From assembly GCA_902577875.1 (NCBI GenBank), contig CACHAX010000003.1, positions 35,001-70,371 on the forward strand: DNA of 35,371 nucleotides. Direction: 5' to 3'. Positions 1-7,591 of this stretch are shown one piece after another. The stretch's first letter is position 1. Every line of letters begins with the position of its first letter. Under the pieces are notes generated by a model. The model worked only from the letters and a program-made list of their open reading frames with translations, was not told the origin of the DNA and ran no database searches. Origin of the DNA: an uncultured Pelagibacteraceae bacterium (GTDB taxonomy: Bacteria > Pseudomonadota > Alphaproteobacteria > Pelagibacterales > Pelagibacteraceae). Made by a program: the position numbers and the translations under genes.

Positions 1-244
1 AGAATAAAATTAAGTTTTTTTTTTTAACTTTTAAAAATTTTTTTTTTTCAGATATTTTTATAAACAAAATATTTAAAGCGCTTGTCATAATAGAAATTGG
101 TAATAATATAGACATTATTTCAACAATCTTATAATTTAGCACTAATAGGATTGGTGTTCCTATTACCAAAATACCTACTCCAGCAATTGATTGTATACTT
201 ATGAGTATAAATAAAATTATATATAGTAAAATTATGTCATTCAT
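1..244 (-). CDS. TSUP (TauE/SafE) family membrane protein, N-terminal part
   Basis: Reading leftward from the ATG at 244-242 gives 81 residues before the window ends, so the C-terminal part is missing. It opens with a hydrophobic helix, then a loop containing SIAGVGILVIGTPILL (about residues 19-34), then a second helix. The small-residue stretch between two N-terminal helices, with a GxxxxGTP pattern, is typical of the TSUP/TauE-SafE family of sulfite, sulfonate or other anion exporters in the inner membrane. Substrate cannot be told. It diverges from the CysC-like gene at 289, leaving only 44 bases for both promoters. Sitting beside an APS-kinase homologue it might be linked to sulfur metabolism, but that is inference from adjacency. 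Confidence 0.7.
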   Translation of the reverse strand, partial: MNDIILLYIILFILISIQSIAGVGILVIGTPILLVLNYKIVEIMSILLPISIMTSALNILFIKISEKKKFLKVKKKNLILF

Positions 245-288
245 AGAATAAAGTATTATGACTTTAAAAAAATATTAATTTATTAATT

Positions 289-828
289 ATGTATAACAAT
301 AAGATCATTTGGTTTACAGGATTATCTGGTGCAGGAAAGTCTACACTCGCAAATACTTTACTAAAATCTCTCAATAAAAAAAAATTTAAGTGTAAAATAA
401 TTGACGGCGATCAATTTAGAAAAGAAAAAAAATATAAAAATAGTTTTACAAAAAAAGAGATTATTAAAAATAATAATTTGATAATTGGAAGAATTTCAAA
501 GATATATAAGTTTTACGATTTTACTCTAGTATCTGTTATCTCACCTTTGAAATCTACACGATTGAAAGCAAAAAAAAAATTTGGTGATAGTTATATTGAA
601 ATATTTGTATACTGTGGAATTAAAGAACTTATTAGAAGAGATACTAAGGGTCTTTATAAGTTAGCAAAAGCTAAAAAAATTAATAATTTAATTGGTTATA
701 ATTCAAAAGTGAAATATGAAAAGACAAATTACAAAAAATTAATTGTTAATACGAAATTAAAAAATATTAATGAAACATTAAAAAATATAAAAAAAAACTT
801 AAAAATAAAGTTTGATTGCAAAATATAA
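289..828 (+). CDS. APS kinase-like (CysC family) P-loop kinase
   Basis: 179 residues, close to the usual CysC length. The Walker A loop GLSGAGKST lies at residues 11-19, DGD at 39-41 followed by FR, and RRDTKGLY at 116-123, which matches the CysC RDPKGLY motif. CysC enzymes phosphorylate adenylyl sulfate on the 3' hydroxyl to make PAPS. The stretch that in true APS kinases reads DRxxNxRR is poorly kept here (about residues 52-70), so another substrate is possible. One precedent is the Campylobacter capsule homologue that phosphorylates CDP-phosphoramidate. There is no ATP sulfurylase or sulfotransferase in the window. The next gene starts immediately after the stop codon, so the two are surely co-translated. 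Confidence 0.8.
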   Translation: MYNNKIIWFTGLSGAGKSTLANTLLKSLNKKKFKCKIIDGDQFRKEKKYKNSFTKKEIIKNNNLIIGRISKIYKFYDFTLVSVISPLKSTRLKAKKKFGDSYIEIFVYCGIKELIRRDTKGLYKLAKAKKINNLIGYNSKVKYEKTNYKKLIVNTKLKNINETLKNIKKNLKIKFDCKI

Positions 829-1836
829 ATGAAAAATAAAATAATTTGTACCTTAGGACCCTCATCATTCAAAACGCGCATCTTAAGTAGTTTTAAAAAG
901 TTAGGAGTTCATATTTATAGGATAAATATGTCTCATACATCATTAAATCAATTAGAAAAAAAAATTAAATATTTAAAAAAAAATAAAATTAAAAATATAT
1001 GCATTGATACAGAGGGAGCTCAGCTAAGAACTACAAAGGTAAAAAAAAAAATCTATCTACGTAGAAATAAAAAAATTTTCATTTCAAATAAAGATAAATT
1101 TTCTAACAATAAAATAATAAATTTTTACCCAATAATTAATTTAAAAAAAATTAATAAAGGCTCACATATACATATTGGTTTCGATAACTTAGTTTTAAAA
1201 GCTATAAAAGTTTTGAGAGAAGATTTAATAATCTCAAAAGTAATCACAGAGGGATATTTAGAATCTAATAAAGGAGTTCATGTATCAAATAGTTTATCTT
1301 TGGATGCTTTAACAAAAAAAGATATTGAAGCAATTAAAATTGCTTGTAGACATAATTTAAAGTATTTTGCAATGTCATTTGTAAATCAAGGAAAAGATAT
1401 AGATTTATTAAAAAAAAAAATAAATAAAAAATGTTTTATTATTTCAAAAATTGAAACTAAAAATGCTTTAAAAAACCTGTCTATAATCTCTAAAAAATCA
1501 AATGCTTTGTTAATTGATAGAGGTGATTTGTCTAGATATATAGCAATTGAAAATATTCCATTTATTCAGGAGTCAATCGCAAAATATACAAAAAAAAACG
1601 GTCAATCACTTTATGTGGCAACCAATTTATTAGAAACCATGATAAATAAAACTCAGCCTACTAGAGCCGAAAGTCATGATATTTATTCTACATTAAAACA
1701 AGGTGCGGAGGGATTAGTTTTGGCTGCTGAAACGGCTATTGGTAAAGATCCAGTAGGTTGTGTAAAATTTTTGAAAAAATGCATTTCAAATATAGAAACA
1801 AATAAATTGAACAAACTAAAAAAATTAATAAGTTAA
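829..1836 (+). CDS. Pyruvate kinase-like protein lacking the C-terminal domain
   Basis: 335 residues against about 470 for pyruvate kinase. The barrel motifs are present: CTLGPSS (7-13), RINMSH (31-36), DTEGAQLRT (60-68), ALTKKDIEAI (160-169), SKIET (206-210), DRGDLSRYI (230-238), ATNLLETMI (264-272), PTRAESHD (277-284). Residues equivalent to the catalytic lysine, the two metal-binding acids and the active-site threonine are all seen (K207, E209, D233, T265). The inserted B domain is short, and the protein stops where the regulatory C domain should begin. It probably keeps phosphoryl-transfer chemistry with phosphoenolpyruvate or a related molecule. Its start abuts the CysC-like stop, which suggests a linked two-step phosphorylation. 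A housekeeping glycolytic role is less likely given the context. Confidence 0.75.
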   Translation: MKNKIICTLGPSSFKTRILSSFKKLGVHIYRINMSHTSLNQLEKKIKYLKKNKIKNICIDTEGAQLRTTKVKKKIYLRRNKKIFISNKDKFSNNKIINFYPIINLKKINKGSHIHIGFDNLVLKAIKVLREDLIISKVITEGYLESNKGVHVSNSLSLDALTKKDIEAIKIACRHNLKYFAMSFVNQGKDIDLLKKKINKKCFIISKIETKNALKNLSIISKKSNALLIDRGDLSRYIAIENIPFIQESIAKYTKKNGQSLYVATNLLETMINKTQPTRAESHDIYSTLKQGAEGLVLAAETAIGKDPVGCVKFLKKCISNIETNKLNKLKKLIS

Positions 1837-1864
1837 ATAACAAATCTTTTGAAGTATAGAATAA

Positions 1865-3451
1865 TTATATTAACAATTTTTTTATATTTTCCTCTACAAT
1901 ATTGTAAGCGCTTTTATAATCTTCATCTTCAGAATTTAAATCATTTTTTTGTGATTTAAGCGAACCGCTTTTAATTTTTCCTACTTGATCTATCTTATCA
2001 TTAGTTTCAAAATCAAAATATTTATTTTTATAACTTATCCTTGTTTTGTAAGTTTTATTTGGATAAATACTCTGAGTAAGTGCGAATTTCTTCTCATATC
2101 CTCCAAGCTTAGAAGGAATATTTCCATCTACCTTTTTATAATCAAAATTAAAATTATTTAAATTTGCAAATGTCGGCAATATGTCAATATTTTCGGTTAT
2201 TTCATTTGTTTCACCCATTTCGACATTTTTTCCTTTCAACATCCATGGTATTTTAATCCTATTATTTTTAAGCCATTTTTCATCGTTATCAAAAAAAGTT
2301 TGACCGTGGTCACTGATTAAAGAAACTAGAATTTCATTTTTTTTGTAATTTCGATTAATATAATCATATATCATTTTAAGTTTCTCGTCTAAGTTTTTGC
2401 ATTCATCAAAATAAGATTTTATGTATTGATCATTGTATCTCTCATCTATTTTTGTTTTGTTTTTATTATCAGTCATAATAAAATTAGATAATATAGAGTT
2501 ATAATTAAAAGCCTCATGTAAATCAAAAAATGTAAGCCATAAAAATTTATTTGTGTTTTTAAACAACTTTTCGAATTCAAAAAAATTATCAATCACCTCT
2601 ATAGATTTCATTCCTTGTTTATATAAAGTTCTTTTAAATCCTTTTGAAAACCCATAAGATGGATTTAATCGGTGACTTCCATTTATCATACAAGTCATAT
2701 ACTTTTGCTCGTCAAAAATTTCAGGTAACAATTTTAAATTCTCATTAATTACATTAAATTTATTATTATGAAATAGTTTGTGTTTTTGGAAGTGACATCC
2801 AGAAAATATATTTGCACCAGAAGGCAAAGACCACTCTGAATTACAGTAATGGTTTTTAAATTTTAACCCATCTTCAAAAAAATCATTTGTATGTTTTATT
2901 AGATTTTTATTTTCTGATTCATATAATTTTGATGAAAGTCCATCAACAAAAAGGACTAAGTTTAATTTTATACCTTCTTTGTTAACAAAATTTTTTGGAA
3001 AAATGTCACTAAAAAAAATTTGTTTATTTGAACATATTTTATAATTTTTATCTTTCTTTAAATGTAGGTAATAATTCTTATCTTTATAAATTTTTTTTTT
3101 AATTTGTAATTCATTTTCTTCTGAAAAAATTAAGTTTGCAAATTTGTCTTTCGTTGCTACTATTAACAAAGATTCATCACTTTTTATAATATTTTTACTC
3201 TTAGATGCTTCACTTGACTTAATCGTCTCTGATGTAGTCATATTTGTTATAATATCCGACGCGTAAAAATTTTTAATAAAAGGATAAAATTTTGATGTAA
3301 TCAAGTAAGGATTGGTAAAAAAAAATTCTTTACTTTTTTTGAAACTTAAATTTTTATCTAAATAACCTAGAGGAAAATGCTTTTGATCATAAGAATTTTT
3401 TTTTACGATTAATCTAAATAAATATTTTATAAAAAAAATTAAATTCTTCAT
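1865..3451 (-). CDS. Sulfatase / alkaline phosphatase superfamily hydrolase or transferase
   Basis: 528 residues. The core begins near residue 163 with LNLVLFVDGLS (metal-binding D170). It continues with SEWSLPSGANIFSG (205-218), TFFDLHEAF (307-315), SLISDHGQTFF (377-387), IPWMLKG (401-407) and a NIDILPTFANL segment (421-431). These are the ordered motifs of the sulfatase superfamily. The nucleophile region reads WSLPSG rather than C/S-x-P-x-R, so a formylglycine sulfatase is unlikely. A serine nucleophile acting on phospho- or sulfo-esters, or a phospho-group transferase, fits better. About 160 N-terminal residues have no domain I recognise, and I see no clear signal peptide beyond a hydrophobic stretch at residues 3-16. 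It lies downstream of the acyltransferase gene on the same strand, 41 bases apart. Confidence 0.7.
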   Translation of the reverse strand: MKNLIFFIKYLFRLIVKKNSYDQKHFPLGYLDKNLSFKKSKEFFFTNPYLITSKFYPFIKNFYASDIITNMTTSETIKSSEASKSKNIIKSDESLLIVATKDKFANLIFSEENELQIKKKIYKDKNYYLHLKKDKNYKICSNKQIFFSDIFPKNFVNKEGIKLNLVLFVDGLSSKLYESENKNLIKHTNDFFEDGLKFKNHYCNSEWSLPSGANIFSGCHFQKHKLFHNNKFNVINENLKLLPEIFDEQKYMTCMINGSHRLNPSYGFSKGFKRTLYKQGMKSIEVIDNFFEFEKLFKNTNKFLWLTFFDLHEAFNYNSILSNFIMTDNKNKTKIDERYNDQYIKSYFDECKNLDEKLKMIYDYINRNYKKNEILVSLISDHGQTFFDNDEKWLKNNRIKIPWMLKGKNVEMGETNEITENIDILPTFANLNNFNFDYKKVDGNIPSKLGGYEKKFALTQSIYPNKTYKTRISYKNKYFDFETNDKIDQVGKIKSGSLKSQKNDLNSEDEDYKSAYNIVEENIKKLLI

Positions 3452-3492
3452 AATCTTATTTTTTTAGATAGAAAAATCATAAATTTAATATC

Positions 3493-5520
3493 TTAATTTT
3501 TATACTTTAAATTTTTAAATGTACACTCTATGTCAAAATGCATATAATCATAAAATTCTTCTTCCAAACAACCCACTTTATGTGAGTTGTAGGATCCCAA
3601 TGTTTTAATGCTATTCTCTTTTGCAATGTTTAAATATATCTTCTCCAAATCAACCAGATTTGTATTTTTTTTTAACGTCATATCATATGATTTTTGATGG
3701 TAAGGAGATAATATAATCACTAATTCAATTTTTTTACTTTTTAAATATTTTATAAATTTCGAATACATACGGTGGTTAATATTTGAAAACTCATAATCAT
3801 TCATAGAATAATCAATTACTTTTGGAATTATCTCACTTTTTTTTTGTGGATAATGTCTACTACCATCTCTTTTTATGTAAGGTTTATTGATATTTTGTTT
3901 ATTTTTTTCATAAATCTCGAAGCTTCTAATATTTAGATAAGAATATAGTTTATCTATAATTTCCTCGTACAAATTTTTATTTTTACTTTCAGTAAATATA
4001 AATACTTTTCGTTTTTTTGAAGGATTTTCAATTATCTTTTTTGCTAATTCATATTCTTTAGATAAGGATTTCCATCTAAATTGATAGTTATTTTTATTCA
4101 TTAACCAAGGATCTAAACCTAAAATTATTTTTTTTGGTTTAAATTTTTCTAAGGCCATCAATATTAAAGTTATATGATCCTCAATACTTGCACCACTTAC
4201 ACTCATGTTAAAAACATTTTCTTTTAACACTTCATTACCAATATTCATTGTCCTAGAAGAGCCAACAACTAAAGTATCGGGCTTAAGATTTTCATAAATA
4301 ATTCTAAATTTATTAAATTGTCTATCATCTATTTTTGATAAATATATATATTCTCTATTTTTTAGCAATCTTGCTTTTTTAGATTCAGTCCCCTGATAAG
4401 AAGACGAGTTAAATATTTTAATATTTAGAAACGAAAACAAAAATAAAATTATTAAAATTAAAATTGTCAAATTAATTATTAATTTAGAACTTACTATATC
4501 TTTATTTCTAAATTTTTTTTCCACAAATTGCCAGGTTAAATATGATAATAGCAATGATATGCAAATCAAAATAAACTTTATCTGGGTATTAAAATTTTCA
4601 AAATAAATTTTTCCAAATACCAAAAGCGGCTGATGCCATAAATAAAAGCTGAAACTTATTAATCCTACAAAAACAACTATTCGGTTGGATAAAATTATTT
4701 TTAAAAAAGATTTTTCTGAATACAATATAATTAAAAATGTTCCAAGTGTTGGTATCAAAGTATATAATGATGGATATAAAATTTCATCATTAAAGAAAAA
4801 AATAGAAAATAATATTAAAAATATACCAAAAAAACTTAGTAAATTATTATATTTAAAATTTACATATTTTTTATTTTTTTTTAAATAGATATATGCTGCA
4901 ATGCAACCTAAACATAATTCCCATGCTCTACTTGGAGAAAAATAGAAGTTTAAAACACCACTTGTATTAATTGCTGCCCAATGACAGAATGCAAGACTTG
5001 AAAAAAAAATTATTAAAAACGAAATATAAATTTTATCGCGAAAAAATTTATAAACAAAAATTAAAAAAATTGGAAATAAAATATAAAATTGTTCCTCAAT
5101 TGATAAACTCCAAGTATGGAGCAATGGTTCTAATTTTGCCTCAGCTTCAAAATAAGGAACTGTCTTCCAGAAGAAAAAATTTGAATAAAAAAAATTGGTT
5201 GCAATTACACTTCTAAAATAATTACCTAATTCTGTTCTAGTTAAAAATATAAATGAAAGTATCGATGTTGTTATGACGACAAAAAAAAGTGCAGGTAAAA
5301 TTCTTCTAATTCTTCTTATATAAAAATTAGACAATGAAAATGATTTGTTTTGAATTTCTTTTAATATTAGACTGGTAATTAAATATCCGCTAATTACAAA
5401 AAATACATCTACTCCTACAAAACCCCCTTTAAATAAAAAAAATTCTGCGTGATAAAAAACTACAGGAATAACCGCTATAGCTCTAAGACCGTCAATTTCT
5501 GTACGATATTTAATATTCAT
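3493..5520 (-). CDS. Acyltransferase 3 / SGNH fusion (OafA/YrhL type)
   Basis: 675 residues, normal for the two-domain OafA/YrhL type. The N-terminus reads EIDGLRAIAVIPVVFYHAE with the catalytic-type H24, followed by VDVFFVISGYLIT (38-50), RRIRRILPA, and WSLSIEEQFYILFP (137-150). About ten hydrophobic segments run to residue 370. A soluble domain then carries VVGSSRTMN (418-426), with a GDSL/SGNH-type serine, and ends with YDYMHFD, which supplies the Asp/His pair. Such proteins take acyl groups across the inner membrane and O-acylate lipopolysaccharide or capsule sugars in the periplasm. Its start lies 97 bases from the MarR gene on the other strand, so the palindromic sites between them could control both directions. 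Confidence 0.9.
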   Translation of the reverse strand: MNIKYRTEIDGLRAIAVIPVVFYHAEFFLFKGGFVGVDVFFVISGYLITSLILKEIQNKSFSLSNFYIRRIRRILPALFFVVITTSILSFIFLTRTELGNYFRSVIATNFFYSNFFFWKTVPYFEAEAKLEPLLHTWSLSIEEQFYILFPIFLIFVYKFFRDKIYISFLIIFFSSLAFCHWAAINTSGVLNFYFSPSRAWELCLGCIAAYIYLKKNKKYVNFKYNNLLSFFGIFLILFSIFFFNDEILYPSLYTLIPTLGTFLIILYSEKSFLKIILSNRIVVFVGLISFSFYLWHQPLLVFGKIYFENFNTQIKFILICISLLLSYLTWQFVEKKFRNKDIVSSKLIINLTILILIILFLFSFLNIKIFNSSSYQGTESKKARLLKNREYIYLSKIDDRQFNKFRIIYENLKPDTLVVGSSRTMNIGNEVLKENVFNMSVSGASIEDHITLILMALEKFKPKKIILGLDPWLMNKNNYQFRWKSLSKEYELAKKIIENPSKKRKVFIFTESKNKNLYEEIIDKLYSYLNIRSFEIYEKNKQNINKPYIKRDGSRHYPQKKSEIIPKVIDYSMNDYEFSNINHRMYSKFIKYLKSKKIELVIILSPYHQKSYDMTLKKNTNLVDLEKIYLNIAKENSIKTLGSYNSHKVGCLEEEFYDYMHFDIECTFKNLKYKN

Positions 5521-5569
5521 TAGCTAAATATTTACACTTTAACACTCTAAAAAAAATAAAATTTTTTTC

Positions 5570-5598
5570 TTTACAGTTCAATTATTGAACGTTAATTT
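5570..5598 (+). promoter_or_regulatory. Candidate promoter for the MarR/NusG genes
   Basis: TTTACA at 5570-5575 is followed after exactly 17 bases by TAATTT at 5593-5598, an acceptable but weak sigma-70-type pair. It would start transcription about 10 bases before the ATG. The first palindrome fills the spacer and the second lies over the start point, the geometry expected for repression. In DNA this AT-rich, such hexamers arise by chance, so confidence is low. Confidence 0.25.
5576..5590. promoter_or_regulatory. Palindromic operator candidate 1
   Basis: GTTCAATTATTGAAC is a perfect 7-1-7 inverted repeat. It shares its GTTCAA/TTGAAC arms with a second palindrome 23 bp downstream, centre to centre, about two helical turns. 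It sits in the divergent region between the acyltransferase and MarR-EPS genes. A winged-helix MarR dimer usually binds such symmetric sites near its own promoter, so autoregulation is the simplest reading. Confidence 0.6.
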
Positions 5599-5613
5599 GT
5601 TCAAAAATTGAAC
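5599..5613. promoter_or_regulatory. Palindromic operator candidate 2
   Basis: GTTCAAAAATTGAAC is an inverted repeat with the same arms as site 1 (GTTCAA and TTGAAC around three bases). It ends three bases before the ATG of the MarR-EPS gene at 5617. A protein bound here would block transcription initiation or early elongation, and the site overlaps where a ribosome-binding site would be. Confidence 0.6.
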
Positions 5614-5616
5614 GTT

Positions 5617-5916
5617 ATGAATGATAATCTTGATCATTTTGAATTATTGAGAAAAATCAAATCTAAACCAAATAGCTCACAGAGAGAACTTGCATCTGAT
5701 TTAGGTTTCAGTCTTGGTAAATTAAATTATTGTCTAAAAGCTTTAAAAGAAAAAGGACTTATAAAAATAAAAAATTTTCAAAATAATCCAAACAAATTGC
5801 GTTACGTTTATATTTTGACACCAAAAGGAATTTCGGAAAAGACTAAATTAACTTTAAATTTCATGAAAAGAAAAATTGAAGAGTATGAAGAATTAAAAAA
5901 AGAAATAGAGAAATAA
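5617..5916 (+). CDS. MarR-EPS family transcriptional regulator
   Basis: 99 residues from the ATG at 5617. A TTG at 5608 would add three residues but lies inside the second palindrome, so I prefer the ATG. The protein shows a winged helix-turn-helix: SSQRELASDLGFSLGKLNYC, then LKALKEKGLIKIKNF, then a wing with NKLRYVYILTPKGISEK, and a charged C-terminal helix. This is the pattern of the short MarR-like regulators found at the head of exopolysaccharide loci. It most likely binds the paired palindromes just upstream and controls itself, the antiterminator gene behind it (3 bases away), and possibly the divergent acyltransferase. Its ligand, if any, is unknown. Confidence 0.88.
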   Translation: MNDNLDHFELLRKIKSKPNSSQRELASDLGFSLGKLNYCLKALKEKGLIKIKNFQNNPNKLRYVYILTPKGISEKTKLTLNFMKRKIEEYEELKKEIEK

Positions 5917-5919
5917 GCA

Positions 5920-6420
5920 ATGTGGATTGTAATTAAATATAAAACTAATGAAATTGAAATTTTAAAAAATAAATTAAAAGAAGTTTTGGGAAATGAACCG
6001 AAATACTATTTACCTATTGCTAAGTACACAAAAATAGTTAAGAAAAAATTTAAGATATTTAAGAAATCTATTCTCGATAATTATTTACTTTGTTTTCACT
6101 CAAACTTTAAGAATCAAAATATTATAAATATTTTAAAAACCTCTAAAGGTATCATTGATATACTTGATGGATTCAAAAATAATCAAAATGATATAATTAA
6201 TTTTATAGAAATGTGTAAAAATTACCAGGACAAAGACGGTTTTATTAGCAAAAATTTTTTTATAATAAAAAATTTTAGTAGAGGACAATTTATCTCTGGA
6301 CCTTTTACAAACTTATTTTTCGATGTTATGAAAACGCATGTCGATAAAATAGAGGTAGCAATAGGCAAATATAGAACGACTATTCCAAATAATAAAAGTA
6401 TTTTATACAAGCCTATTTAA
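5920..6420 (+). CDS. NusG/RfaH-like transcription antiterminator
   Basis: 166 residues, the size of NusG paralogues. It begins MWIVIKYKTNE, a typical NGN-domain opening strand. KYYLPIAKY and LDNYLLCFHSNF follow as later NGN strands, and the C-terminus carries GQFISGPFTNLFFDV then VDKIEVAIG, matching the KOW-type domain. NusG paralogues of this kind join RNA polymerase at a leader element and let it read through very long surface-polysaccharide operons. The position fits: it follows the MarR-EPS gene by 3 bases and precedes a 173-base leader and then about 29 kb of tightly packed genes in the same direction. Target specificity cannot be read from sequence alone. Confidence 0.82.
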   Translation: MWIVIKYKTNEIEILKNKLKEVLGNEPKYYLPIAKYTKIVKKKFKIFKKSILDNYLLCFHSNFKNQNIINILKTSKGIIDILDGFKNNQNDIINFIEMCKNYQDKDGFISKNFFIIKNFSRGQFISGPFTNLFFDVMKTHVDKIEVAIGKYRTTIPNNKSILYKPI

Positions 6421-6428
6421 ATATAAAA

Positions 6429-6500
6429 ATGAAATCAAATCTACAAATTCTAAATGTAGGTAAGTGCGGAGCTATGCTTAAATTATACTCAGAAATTTAA
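6429..6500 (+). CDS. Possible 23-residue leader peptide
   Basis: An ATG at 6429 opens a 23-codon frame ending in TAA at 6500, with the peptide beginning MKSNLQILNVGKCGAM. It contains the whole G+C-rich island. It could be a translated leader, a remnant of a lost gene's start, or a chance frame over an RNA element. I see no ribosome-binding site and nothing recognisable in the peptide. Confidence 0.15.
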   Translation: MKSNLQILNVGKCGAMLKLYSEI

Positions 6501-6518
6501 ATCAAAATTATAAAATTT

Positions 6519-6564
6519 ATTTTGTTATTTTTATTATTATTATTTTGTTATTTTTATTATTAAG
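6519..6564. repeat. Two tandem 23-bp T-rich repeats
   Basis: ATTTTGTTATTTTTATTATT occurs at 6519-6538 and again at 6542-6561. The full 23-base units match at 21 of 23 positions. They end about 30 bases before the first gene of the glycan operon. In RNA they would be U-rich single-stranded segments. They may be a chance duplication or part of the leader signal. Confidence 0.7.
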
Positions 6565-6593
6565 TGTAATGAGTTTCAGAATTAATTAAAATT

Positions 6594-7589
6594 GTGTCAC
6601 AAAAAATTATAAATAAAAAAATTTTAGTAACTGGTTCTGCAGGTTTTATTGGTTATCATTTAACAAAGACTTTGTTAAGAAAAAATTATGAGGTGGTAGG
6701 AATTGATAACCTAAATTCATATTATGACAAAAAATTAAAAATTGACAGAAATAATGAACTATTAAATTATTCAAAAAAATATAAAAAAAAATTCTCTTTT
6801 TTCTTAATCGATATTAAAAATAAAAAAGAAGTATATAAAATTTTTAAGACGTATAATTTTTTAAAAGTTTTTCACCTTGCTGCTCAACCTGGTGTTAGAT
6901 ACTCTTTTATAAAACCACATAAATATATAGAGACTAATATATTAGGTTTTTTTAATATTTTAGAGAACTGCAAAAATCACGATGTAAAAAAACTAATTTT
7001 TGCTAGCTCAAGTAGTGTATATGGAGCAACTAAAAAAATTCCCTATAATGAAAATTTTTCCGAAACTTCTCCAATACAATTATATGCAGCTACCAAATTA
7101 TCTAATGAAATAATGGCATCTACTTATAGTAAATTATTTAAATTACAAATAATTGGATTAAGGTTTTTTACAGTTTATGGACCTTGGGGGAGACCAGATA
7201 TGGCAATGTTTAAGTTTATGGAGTCAATTATTAATAATAAAGAGTTAGTTTTATATAATAAAGGAGAGCATTTTAGAGATTTCACTTACATAGATGACAT
7301 TATAGATGGCATTGTAAAAGCTGGAAACTATTTCTCAAAGGAATTCGAAATTTTTAATCTTGGAAATGGAAAACCAATAAAAACTCTTAAATTTGCACTT
7401 CAATTAGTCAAAACTTTAAATGTCAAACCTAATTTTAAATTTATAAAGAAACAAAAAGGTGATATGGATAAAACTTATGCTGATGTTAAAAAAGCTAAAA
7501 GATTATTAAAATACAAAAATAAAGTAAACATTGAAAAAGGAATAATTAATTTTGTTAATTGGTATAAAAATTATAAAAAAATTATTTAA
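6594..7589 (+). CDS. UDP-glucuronate 4-epimerase-like SDR
   Basis: 331 residues from a GTG start at 6594; no in-frame ATG lies near. Extended short-chain dehydrogenase features: GSAGFIG (14-20) for NAD, SSSSVYG (138-144), and the catalytic YxxxK as YAATK (164-168). FTVYGPWGRPDMA and HFRDFTYIDDI are typical of the bacterial UDP-glucuronate 4-epimerases of capsule and LPS loci. These convert UDP-glucuronic acid to UDP-galacturonic acid in the cytoplasm. First gene of the long glycan operon, only 2 bases from the next gene. Other C4 epimerases of this family cannot be excluded. Confidence 0.85.
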   Translation: MSQKIINKKILVTGSAGFIGYHLTKTLLRKNYEVVGIDNLNSYYDKKLKIDRNNELLNYSKKYKKKFSFFLIDIKNKKEVYKIFKTYNFLKVFHLAAQPGVRYSFIKPHKYIETNILGFFNILENCKNHDVKKLIFASSSSVYGATKKIPYNENFSETSPIQLYAATKLSNEIMASTYSKLFKLQIIGLRFFTVYGPWGRPDMAMFKFMESIINNKELVLYNKGEHFRDFTYIDDIIDGIVKAGNYFSKEFEIFNLGNGKPIKTLKFALQLVKTLNVKPNFKFIKKQKGDMDKTYADVKKAKRLLKYKNKVNIEKGIINFVNWYKNYKKII

Positions 7590-7591
7590 AA

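Larger units (their letters stand above)
6421..6593 (+). promoter_or_regulatory. Leader region ahead of the glycan operon, candidate antiterminator loading site
   Basis: This is the largest gene-free stretch in the window. Positions 6456-6479 (GTAGGTAAGTGC then GGAGCTATGCTT) are 50 percent G+C in a region that is otherwise almost pure A/T. A small inverted repeat, CTACA at 6441-6445 with TGTAG at 6455-6459, lies at its edge. Behind it come two 23-bp T-rich direct repeats. Only a GCGG core recalls the enteric ops element, so this is not a clear match. The position between a NusG-like gene and a very long operon suggests a recruitment or pausing site. No rho-independent terminator hairpin is visible. 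Confidence 0.4.

Noticed and set aside
829..1836. Housekeeping pyruvate kinase
   Set aside because: It is about 135 residues shorter than usual and joined to a CysC-like gene beside a glycan locus.
1837..1864. Bidirectional terminator between the convergent genes
   Set aside because: The 28 bases between the two stops hold no clear hairpin with a T run.
6456..6479. Match to the E. coli ops/JUMPstart element
   Set aside because: Only the GCGG core agrees; the TAGCGTG part is not aligned. I keep it as an unassigned element rather than an ops site.
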